Source: JBCFBK01 sp039679975
GTDB taxonomy: Bacteria > Bacteroidota > Bacteroidia > Bacteroidales > Prolixibacteraceae
Assembly: GCA_039679975.1 (NCBI GenBank)
Contig: JBDKTZ010000537.1
Coordinates: 1 to 5,444, forward strand
DNA: 5,444 nucleotides
Direction of reading: 5' to 3'
In this document: in pieces, positions 1 through 4,749 of the stretch
How the letters are laid out: each line of letters opens with the position of its first letter
How positions within the stretch are numbered: the stretch's first letter is position 1
Notes under the pieces: model-generated
Database searches by the model: none
What the model was told of the DNA's origin: nothing
What the model saw: only the letters and a program-made list of their open reading frames with translations
Made by a program: the position numbers and the translations under genes

Positions 1-1142
1 AGAGGCAGAAGGACAGGGCTTCTTCCACCCCAGCCGCACGCCGCTTTCGCCTTAGAGCCAATAAAGAGGGTACTGCCTTCATAATCATTCAGTCCGGTAA
101 AATCGCCGAGTATTTCGTTCATGTTACCTTCTCCCTCTAATTCATCCGGACGTTCCGGAGTAATGCCTCCGTCCATCCAGTACAGGTCGAGGTTTTTGCC
201 GTTCTTTAATTTGTACCTGAACTTGACAGAACTGGAGACAGGTCCGCTTTCCGGATACTGAGCTTCTGAAAAAATACCATTATATACGGTACTGGCACTA
301 CCCGAAACCTGGGTCGGGTAACCCAGCTCAAGCAACTTAAACGGCGGCCCCATGATATGACATCCCATGTCACCTAAGGCGCCGGTACCGAACTCCCACC
401 ATCCGCGCCAATTAAATGGTACCAGGTTGTCAATGTAACCGGTTTCTTTTGCTGTTCCCAGCCAAAGATCCCATTTCAGTTCTTTTGGAACAGCCGGACG
501 GGCAGTTGGCCAGGGAATTCCCTGGGGCCATACGGGCCGGTCGGTCCAGCAGTACACCTTTTCGATCTCACCCAGTATCCCCGCTTCCAGCCACTCACGT
601 AAGGTCCGCATGCCTTCACAGGAGGCGCCCTGATCACCCATCTGCGTGACGATTTTATATTTTTTGGAAGCTTCGGTCAGGATGCGGGCTTCGTAAATAT
701 CGTGTGACAATGGCTTTTGCAGATATAAATGCTTCCTAAGCTGCATGGCAGCCAGGCCCACAACAGCATGATTATGATCGGGAATGGCAACTGTAACAGC
801 ATCAAAATTTTTGCTTTCTTTTTCGAACAATTCCCGCCAGTCATAATAAAACGGCGCTTTAGGAAACTCTTTGCGCATGTCTGCGGCCATCCGGTCGTCC
901 ACATCGCATAAATGAGAGATCACCGCGTTTTTCTTCGGTGTTTTCATCAGGGTATGAATATCGGCCGCACCTTCGCCCCCGCATCCGATAGCAGCAATAT
1001 AGAGTTTGTCGCTTGGAGCCACATGTCCAAGTCCGGCAACCGTATAGCTCGGAAGAATAGTCACGGCAACAGCGCCCGAGGCCGCCATTCCGACAAACTT
1101 TCTCCGCGAAATTTCATTTGGGTTGGAATTGTTAATCTTCAT
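1..1142 (-). CDS. Gfo/Idh/MocA family oxidoreductase, Tat-exported, C-terminus cut by window edge
   Basis: 380 codons are readable from an ATG at 1142 to the left edge with no stop; the family is usually about 430-460 residues, so the last part is missing. The N-terminus carries a twin-arginine signal (SRRKFVG, Arg13-Arg14) followed by a hydrophobic stretch to about residue 38, so the folded enzyme is probably exported to the periplasm. A Rossmann NAD(P) site follows (IGCGGEGA, 52-59). The family EKP motif appears as QKP at 142-144, a variant common in this Tat-type subgroup. Other subgroup hallmarks are TQMGDQG (166-172), DRPVWPQGI (201-209), NWRGWWEFGTGALGDMGCH (244-262) and WMDGGITPERP (322-332). 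Asp258 and His262 fit the usual catalytic region; the residue three after that His, often Asp, is Gly265. These enzymes are NAD(P)-dependent sugar dehydrogenases. Pairing with the upstream DUF1080 gene suggests C3 oxidation of a glycoside; the substrate is unknown. No separate promoter is visible in the upstream gap. Confidence 0.95.
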   Translation of the reverse strand, partial: MKINNSNPNEISRRKFVGMAASGAVAVTILPSYTVAGLGHVAPSDKLYIAAIGCGGEGAADIHTLMKTPKKNAVISHLCDVDDRMAADMRKEFPKAPFYYDWRELFEKESKNFDAVTVAIPDHNHAVVGLAAMQLRKHLYLQKPLSHDIYEARILTEASKKYKIVTQMGDQGASCEGMRTLREWLEAGILGEIEKVYCWTDRPVWPQGIPWPTARPAVPKELKWDLWLGTAKETGYIDNLVPFNWRGWWEFGTGALGDMGCHIMGPPFKLLELGYPTQVSGSASTVYNGIFSEAQYPESGPVSSSVKFRYKLKNGKNLDLYWMDGGITPERPDELEGEGNMNEILGDFTGLNDYEGSTLFIGSKAKAACGWGGRSPVLLP

Positions 1143-1183
1143 TTGCGATTGAATTGAATTGTTTGAAATTAATTTCTAAAAAA

Positions 1184-1218
1184 CAGCGGAGACCGGAACA
1201 CGCAGACCGGAAACCGGA
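1184..1218. repeat. Degenerate 7-bp tandem array, word NNCCGGA (5 units)
   Basis: Five consecutive 7-mers start at 1184, 1191, 1198, 1205 and 1212. GACCGGA occurs at 1191 and 1205, AACCGGA at 1212 and CAGCGGA at 1184; the third unit (1198) is diverged. Two related units, GACTGGA and AGCCGGA, recur at 1302-1315. No coding or structural role is apparent. The array lies between the DUF1080 stop codon and the oxidoreductase start. Confidence 0.6.
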
Positions 1219-1220
1219 AG

Positions 1221-1260
1221 AGGGTTACAGGGTGACAAGGTGGTAGGGTTACAAGGTGTT
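1221..1260. repeat. Degenerate 8-bp tandem array, word ARGGTKAC (5 units)
   Basis: Five end-to-end 8-mers fill the block. AGGGTTAC is exact at 1221 and 1245, AGGGTGAC is at 1229, and AAGGTGGT (1237) and AAGGTGTT (1253) are close variants. The period (8) and word differ from the neighbouring 7-bp blocks, so this is a separate tract in a mosaic rather than a continuation of them. Confidence 0.6.
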
Positions 1261-1264
1261 CCGG

Positions 1265-1292
1265 CATGCAACATAGCGCATAGGGCATAGCG
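1265..1292. repeat. 7-bp tandem array, word CATAGCG (4 units)
   Basis: CATAGCG at 1272 and 1286 flank CATAGGG at 1279, giving three contiguous 7-mers with a single substitution. CATGCAA at 1265 is a more diverged fourth unit in the same phase. This is the cleanest tandem tract in the gap. Confidence 0.65.
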
Positions 1293-1315
1293 AAGAATGG
1301 TGACTGGAAGCCGGA

Positions 1316-1371
1316 CTTACGACGAATTACTTACGACTAATTTCTCGCTACTCATGACTCTTCTCTCTTGT
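1316..1371. repeat. Degenerate 7-bp tandem array, word CTNNNNA (8 units), abutting the DUF1080 stop
   Basis: Eight consecutive 7-mers all begin with C, seven of them with CT. CTTACGA is exact at 1316 and 1330, CTCGCTA is at 1344 and CTCATGA at 1351. Within the tract, 1315-1328 and 1329-1342 match at 13 of 14 positions. Read in the direction of transcription the words are TNNNNAG and begin two bases after the DUF1080 stop codon (1374-1376). The same word family fills the gap between SusD and GH30: 1349-1360 matches 4713-4724 at 11 of 12 bases. Confidence 0.65.
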
Positions 1372-1373
1372 GT

Positions 1374-2078
1374 CTATTCCTTCAGCGGCTTGACTGCAAC
1401 CTTTCTGAAAAATACAACATCTTTATCACCATGATTTTGCAAGCCGATATATCCGTATTCCGGTCGGGGACCATGGAAGGGTTCAAAATCAAATTTGCGT
1501 TCCGGGACGGGATCTCCCTCTTTATAATCGGTTACTTTCACACCATTCACATAGACAATCGTTCGCAGACCGTCGAGAGTAATGTCCATCGTGTTCCATT
1601 CGGGTCCGGGTTTTCCTGGTTTGGCAAGCGGCTTTGTTAATGAATAAAGTCCTCCCGTGTAGTGATAATCATCCTCGCCCGAAAGTTCAGGTTGATTGTC
1701 GATCTGAACTTCATATCCATAAAAAACAGGCATCCACTCTTCATAGGGTTCAATGGGGATCCGGATAAAAACTCCCGCGTTGCTGTTGGTTTCCTGCATT
1801 TTAAATTCGACATGAATGGTGCAGTTACCAAACTTTTCACCCGTCCAATAGAGCAAACCCATTCCGCCCTGCCCTCTGATCATGCCATCTTCAACAACCA
1901 TTGCTCCGGGTCCAACATGTTTCCATCCCGTAAGGTCCCTGCCATTAAAAAGCTCGCGCCATTCATTTTGGTCACTTTTACTTTCTTTCTGCTTTGAAAC
2001 CGGTTCAGCACTTGCCGGATTGACCAGCACCAGCAAAAGCAACCCGGCCATCATTTGTTTGAAAATCATTTTTCGCAT
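1374..2078 (-). CDS. Secreted DUF1080 / 3-keto-disaccharide hydrolase family protein
   Basis: The protein has 234 residues, complete, starting at the ATG at 2078. A Sec signal peptide is visible: MRKMIFK, then a Leu/Val-rich core (11-19), then a PASA|EP cleavage site near residue 24. There is no lipobox Cys, so it should be periplasmic or secreted. The mature part is one concanavalin-like beta-sandwich of the DUF1080 family, with LFNGRDLTGW (43-52), NSNAGVFIR (98-106), GYEVQI (121-126), TGGLYSL (141-147), EWNT (160-163), YVNGV (176-180) and GYIGLQNHG (209-217). Some members cleave glycosides already oxidised to the 3-keto form by a Gfo/Idh/MocA dehydrogenase, which fits the gene immediately downstream. 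The gap to that gene is 231 bp, long for an operon, and is filled with short repeats; cotranscription is inferred. A good Bacteroidota promoter lies about 35 bp upstream of the start. Met4, Met9 and Met10 are alternative starts but would shorten the signal peptide. Confidence 0.95.
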   Translation of the reverse strand: MRKMIFKQMMAGLLLLVLVNPASAEPVSKQKESKSDQNEWRELFNGRDLTGWKHVGPGAMVVEDGMIRGQGGMGLLYWTGEKFGNCTIHVEFKMQETNSNAGVFIRIPIEPYEEWMPVFYGYEVQIDNQPELSGEDDYHYTGGLYSLTKPLAKPGKPGPEWNTMDITLDGLRTIVYVNGVKVTDYKEGDPVPERKFDFEPFHGPRPEYGYIGLQNHGDKDVVFFRKVAVKPLKE

Positions 2079-2117
2079 ATCTGTTCTGTTTTATTGATTG
2101 AATATCTGACGTCCCAT

Positions 2118-2147
2118 CAAATTTAAATCAAATTTTTTAGTTTCAAA
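2118..2147 (-). promoter_or_regulatory. Bacteroidota-type promoter for the DUF1080-oxidoreductase unit
   Basis: On the minus strand, TAAATTTG (plus 2118-2125) is an exact match to the Bacteroidota -7 box TAnnTTTG. A TTTG -33 box (plus 2144-2147) lies 18 bp upstream, a little tighter than the usual spacing of about 19-21. Transcription would start near 2112, giving a leader of about 34 nt before the ATG at 2078. The leader is A-rich with no Shine-Dalgarno, as usual in this phylum. Confidence 0.55.
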
Positions 2148-2178
2148 TCATTCCGATAGTAAAAATTTCATAGTTTCA
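2138..2178. promoter_or_regulatory. Candidate DeoR-family operator: repeated TAGTTTCA / TTTCA words
   Basis: TAGTTTCA occurs exactly at 2138-2145 and 2171-2178, 33 bp apart (about three helical turns). A further TTTCA at 2166-2170 gives an 8-bp step to the one at 2174-2178, and another TTTCA lies at 2261-2265. The first copy overlaps the -33 box of the minus-strand promoter. DeoR-family regulators often bind short directly repeated T-rich words, and the divergent gene is a DeoR regulator. In AT-rich DNA such words also arise by chance, so this is a weak prediction. Confidence 0.3.
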
Positions 2179-2242
2179 TTACGTTTTAATATAAATTCAC
2201 TATTTTAGCTCTAAGTTAAATAATAAACTTTTTGACAGCCAC

Positions 2243-2362
2243 TTGATCAAACTGAACAAGTTTCACTTCGGTTCTTTTATATTATTAATATTTGGAATTG
2301 CTGTGATGTGGTGCATGGAGTTCCGTTCAGATTTTAACTATTATCGTCAAATGTTTAAATAA
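2243..2362 (+). CDS. Possible 39-residue single-span membrane peptide upstream of the DeoR gene
   Basis: A TTG at 2243 opens a 39-codon frame ending in two tandem TAA stops (2360-2365), three bases before the regulator ATG and in the same frame. The peptide would have a short basic N-terminus (MIKLNKFHF), a hydrophobic segment of about 16 residues (10-25, containing FILLIFGIAVMWCM) and a charged tail rich in Tyr, Arg and Phe. The frame is open back to 2195 without an ATG; the first in-frame ATG (2306) would remove most of the hydrophobic segment. It could be a small membrane protein or a leader peptide translated ahead of the regulator. Against it: it needs a TTG start with no visible ribosome binding site, and short open frames are common by chance. 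I do not recognise it. Confidence 0.3.
   Translation: MIKLNKFHFGSFILLIFGIAVMWCMEFRSDFNYYRQMFK
2261..2294 (+). promoter_or_regulatory. Weak candidate promoter for the DeoR-family gene
   Basis: AATATTTG (2287-2294) matches the Bacteroidota -7 box TAnnTTTG at 7 of 8 positions, with TTTC (2261-2264) 22 bp upstream in place of a TTTG -33 box. Transcription would begin near 2300, leaving a leader of about 68 nt. If this promoter is the real one, the small frame at 2243 is not transcribed from it. An alternative -7-like box, TACGTTTT (2180-2187), lies upstream of that frame but lacks a -33 partner. Confidence 0.25.
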
Positions 2363-2368
2363 TAAGAC

Positions 2369-3166
2369 ATGGTCAAAGATCAAAGTATGTCAACAGTCGA
2401 AAGACGAAGAATTATATTGGAAGAGCTCAGACAAAACAAGCAGATCTATATCCCTGAATTAAACAGAAAGCTTGGAGTTAGTGAAGTCACCATACGAAAG
2501 GACCTAAGATACCTGGAAAAGAAAAATTTGTTGATCCGATCCCGCGGAGGAGCCATGATGATGGTCAAAGTAGGCGATGATTTGTCGGTCGAAGCGCGGA
2601 AAATCCTGAACCTTGCGCAAAAAAAATCGATTGCCGCGGCTGCCGCTTCGCTTATAAAAGAAGGCGATACAATCATCATCGATTCCGGCACAACACTGAT
2701 GCAGCTCGCCCGTCTGCTTAAAAGCTTTAAAGAGCTGACCATCATTACCAACGCATTGGATATCGCGGTCAAATTATCGGAATCGAAGAATTTGAAAATA
2801 ATCGTTCCGGGCGGTGTATTCCGTCATAAATCATTTTCACTGGTTGGTGTTACGGCAGTTGAAAATTTCCGGATGTACAGGGCCGATAGATATTTTGTCA
2901 GCGCCGACGGGATTAACTCCGAAGGACTATTTACCTCCAATCTGGAAGAAGGGCAGATCGCAAAAATGATCATGTCGTACGCCAGGGAAAACATTATACT
3001 GGTCGATTCCGGCAAATTTGACCGGACAGGGATCGTCAATTTTGCCCCTTTGTCGAAAATACACACGTTGATCACGGACAACAAGATACCCGAAAGTCAC
3101 TATCAGAACCTGACCGATTTGGGAATCAAAGTAATCATTGCCACAGCCAATAAGCAGGAGTGCTGA
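2369..3166 (+). CDS. DeoR-family transcriptional regulator
   Basis: The protein has 265 residues, complete. The N-terminal winged helix-turn-helix is about residues 8-62: ERRRIILEEL, the turn at KLGVSEVTIRKDL (34-46) with the recognition helix in its second half, and the wing RSRGGAMM (57-64), all typical of DeoR. The C-terminal sensor domain (about 80-240) carries the phosphosugar-pocket signature DSGTTL (105-110), TNALDIAVKL (127-136), VPGGVF (146-151), ADGIN (179-183) and VDSGKF (212-217). Family members sense sugar phosphates or related intermediates and usually repress sugar-use genes. The gene is divergent from the DUF1080-oxidoreductase pair and convergent with GH30, so either or both could be targets. 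Two starts are possible: the ATG at 2369 and one at 2387 (Met7), which puts the ERRR motif close to the N-terminus as in many family members. Neither has a clear ribosome binding site. Confidence 0.95.
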   Translation: MVKDQSMSTVERRRIILEELRQNKQIYIPELNRKLGVSEVTIRKDLRYLEKKNLLIRSRGGAMMMVKVGDDLSVEARKILNLAQKKSIAAAAASLIKEGDTIIIDSGTTLMQLARLLKSFKELTIITNALDIAVKLSESKNLKIIVPGGVFRHKSFSLVGVTAVENFRMYRADRYFVSADGINSEGLFTSNLEEGQIAKMIMSYARENIILVDSGKFDRTGIVNFAPLSKIHTLITDNKIPESHYQNLTDLGIKVIIATANKQEC

Positions 3167-3182
3167 GCCCGCTTGTTGCAAG

Positions 3183-3215
3183 GAACGGCTCCGATGGTTT
3201 TCACCTGAGCCGTTC
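3183..3215. terminator. Hairpin between convergent genes, likely transcript 3' end for GH30 and perhaps the regulator
   Basis: GAACGGCTC (3183-3191) and GAGCCGTTC (3207-3215) form a perfect 9-bp inverted repeat in the 67-bp convergent gap. In the minus-strand (GH30) transcript the loop can close further as GGU-GAAA-ACC (3205 down to 3196), which gives a GNRA tetraloop; the plus-strand version has UUUC instead. No U-run follows on either strand, so it is not a textbook intrinsic terminator. It may act as a 3'-end stabiliser or a weak bidirectional terminator. A small CTTG-TTG-CAAG repeat (3172-3182) adjoins it. Confidence 0.5.
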
Positions 3216-3233
3216 ATCATAGGTTGACGCGTC

Positions 3234-4655
3234 TTAACGCGACCAGACATAAGTAGCCACAGTCTGAGCGGGCAGGCGAGTTTGAAAATTTCTTTCTCCC
3301 ACGCGAATGGCCACCTCCTTTTCCGTCTCCGATTCATTCTGCACGATCAACACCTTCTTTCCATCGGGAGTCTTAAAGCCCACATTCGGTAATCCGTCAG
3401 GCATGTTCGTGGCTGCACGCACCGAACCCGGGCGAACAAATTTAGAGGCATGGGCGATAATATACCAGGCCACGTTTTTTTGTGCCTGGTTTCCGGCGAT
3501 GGTAACGGCACCGAGACATTCTGTACATCCGCCTTCGGTATGGGGGTCCTGATTGGGATCAGAAGCCAGATTCCATTCCAGCACGGTTTTACACCAATTG
3601 CGGCTGGCACCGATAATCAGATTTTTTACATGCCAGGTCAGATTAGACGCAAAATCGCCGGGAGCCCCGACCCACTGTTCGGTAAAGTACAGATTTTTGT
3701 CAGGGAACATGTTATGCAACTGCGACAGATCCTCAATTTTGCCGCCGTAAAGGTGAAAAGCCGTACCGTCTACATACTGCGCCGCTTCGGAATCACTCAG
3801 GATTTCGGTCGGATAATCGATGCGGTCGGCATTGTGATCATAAATGATGATCTTTGTATCGACCCCTGCCGCTTCGAAAGCCGGTCCGAGATGTTTTTTG
3901 ACAAATTCAGCCTGGTCGGCAGCCGGCATCAGTAAACTCGGGTTGTTTCCCGGATGAAGCGGTTCATTCTGAACGGTGATGGCGTCGACCGGGATCCCTT
4001 CTGCCTCCATAGCCTGAATATACTTTACGAAGTACTGCGCGTAGGCAGGGTAAAACTCCGGCTTCAGGCTTCCCCCAACCGATTTTTGGTTGGTTTTCAT
4101 CCACACCGGCGGCGACCAGGGTGAACCCAGTATCTTCAGATCAGGGGAGATAGCCAGGATCTCCTTCAGCAGAGGGATCAGGTGCTCCTTATCGGGACCA
4201 AGGTCAAAATTCTTCAGCTCCGGATCTGTTTGCCCGGCCGGCACATCGCAATACGAAAACACGTGATCGCTCAGGTCAGAGGCTCCGATACTGACCCGGA
4301 GGTAACTGACTCCGATGCCGTTACCTTCTGTCGAAAACAGCTCCTGCAACAGGTTTTGTCTTGCCTGCGGCTCCATCTGATGGATCAGTGCAGCGCTGCC
4401 ACCGGTCAGGGTATAGCCAAAGCCATCCATCGACTGGTATGCCGTCGCCGTATCCACCTCGATAACAACACCCTTAGGCTGTGCCTCCCCGAATTCCGGA
4501 GATTCCTGTTGCTTTTGAAACTTGACCGTCCCGTCGGCTTTGGTGAGCCAGACCTCAACCTGACCCGACTCGTCAGCGGAGCCATCTGATTTGCAGGCGA
4601 AGAAATACCCGCCAATCATGAAAAGAAGAACGATTGTAAAAAAGGTTTGCTTCAT
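3234..4655 (-). CDS. GH30 family glycoside hydrolase, lipoprotein (glucosylceramidase / beta-1,6-glucanase type)
   Basis: The protein has 473 residues, complete, starting at the ATG at 4655. The N-terminus is a lipoprotein signal: basic MKQ, a hydrophobic core and YFFAC with the lipidated Cys at 21. The following KSDGSADE is acidic and may favour surface display, as lipoprotein export signals do in this phylum. A (beta/alpha)8 barrel spans about 70-400: MDGFGYTLTGGSAAL (76-90), YLRVSIGASD (118-127), LGSPWSPPVWMK (176-187), TVQNEP with the acid/base Glu231, TAFHLYGG (298-305), YFTEQW with the nucleophile Glu326, LEWNLASDP (359-367) and GGCTECLGA (375-383). The C-terminal beta domain (about 405-473) is typical of GH30. 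Both catalytic residues are present. The pattern resembles Bacteroidota GH30_3 beta-1,6-glucanases more than xylanase-type GH30, but the substrate cannot be proven from sequence alone. It lies 93 bp downstream of a SusD-like gene on the same strand, as expected for a polysaccharide utilisation locus. Confidence 0.95.
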   Translation of the reverse strand: MKQTFFTIVLLFMIGGYFFACKSDGSADESGQVEVWLTKADGTVKFQKQQESPEFGEAQPKGVVIEVDTATAYQSMDGFGYTLTGGSAALIHQMEPQARQNLLQELFSTEGNGIGVSYLRVSIGASDLSDHVFSYCDVPAGQTDPELKNFDLGPDKEHLIPLLKEILAISPDLKILGSPWSPPVWMKTNQKSVGGSLKPEFYPAYAQYFVKYIQAMEAEGIPVDAITVQNEPLHPGNNPSLLMPAADQAEFVKKHLGPAFEAAGVDTKIIIYDHNADRIDYPTEILSDSEAAQYVDGTAFHLYGGKIEDLSQLHNMFPDKNLYFTEQWVGAPGDFASNLTWHVKNLIIGASRNWCKTVLEWNLASDPNQDPHTEGGCTECLGAVTIAGNQAQKNVAWYIIAHASKFVRPGSVRAATNMPDGLPNVGFKTPDGKKVLIVQNESETEKEVAIRVGERNFQTRLPAQTVATYVWSR

Positions 4656-4666
4656 AACTACATGGA

Positions 4667-4749
4667 TTAATAGTCGCGAGTAGCAAGTAGTGAGTCACGA
4701 GACAAAAGGCTTTACTCACGACTCATTACTCACCACTTGCGCCTCATTT
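4667..4749. repeat. Inverted pair of 7-bp word arrays between SusD and GH30
   Basis: On the plus strand, 4667-4708 reads as six 7-mers ending in AG (for example TAGCAAG at 4681, TAGTGAG at 4688, TCACGAG at 4695). 4715-4749 reads as five 7-mers starting with CT (CTCACGA at 4715, CTCATTA at 4722, CTCACCA at 4729, CTTGCGC at 4736, CTCATTT at 4743). These are the same word, CTNNNNA, in opposite orientations around a 6-bp centre (4709-4714). The block reaches the last base of the SusD stop codon. It shares its word with 1316-1371. Confidence 0.65.
4683..4740 (-). other. Intra-operon mRNA hairpin just after the SusD stop codon
   Basis: In the minus-strand transcript, 4740-4728 pairs with 4695-4683 over 13 base pairs; the only non-Watson-Crick pair is a G-U wobble (4734 with 4689), which would be an A-C mismatch in a plus-strand transcript. 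Inside it, CGUGAG (4720-4715) can pair with CUCGUG (4701-4696) across a 7-nt bulge. The hairpin starts eight bases after the SusD stop and ends 27 bases before the GH30 ATG. No U-run follows, so it is more likely a processing or stability element separating SusD and GH30 expression than a terminator. Confidence 0.5.

Noticed and set aside
912..1157. Plus-strand frames opposite the oxidoreductase (also 416-649 and 729-911)
   Set aside because: They are antisense to a continuous coding frame with conserved family motifs throughout.
1265..1292. Could the short regular repeats be a CRISPR array?
   Set aside because: Units are 7-8 bp and contiguous, with no unique spacers and no cas genes; CRISPR repeats are about 24-47 bp separated by unique spacers.
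1143..1373. Separate promoter for the oxidoreductase in the repeat-filled gap
   Set aside because: No TAnnTTTG box exists on the minus strand here; the plus strand lacks any CAAA in the gap.
2232..2237. TTGACA as a sigma-70 type -35 box for the regulator
   Set aside because: No TATAAT-like box at 16-18 bp spacing, and this phylum uses TTTG / TAnnTTTG promoters.
2927..3337. 136-codon minus-strand open frame bridging the DeoR and GH30 3' ends
   Set aside because: It overlaps two well-supported genes and the hairpin, and its product is low-complexity basic sequence without a recognisable family.
3450..3935. 161-codon plus-strand open frame
   Set aside because: It lies wholly inside the GH30 gene on the opposite strand, which has a complete recognisable domain and catalytic residues; the shadow translation matches nothing recognisable.
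4683..4740. Intrinsic terminator between SusD and GH30
   Set aside because: No run of U follows the stem on the transcribed strand, and GH30 lacks a visible promoter of its own in the 93-bp gap.
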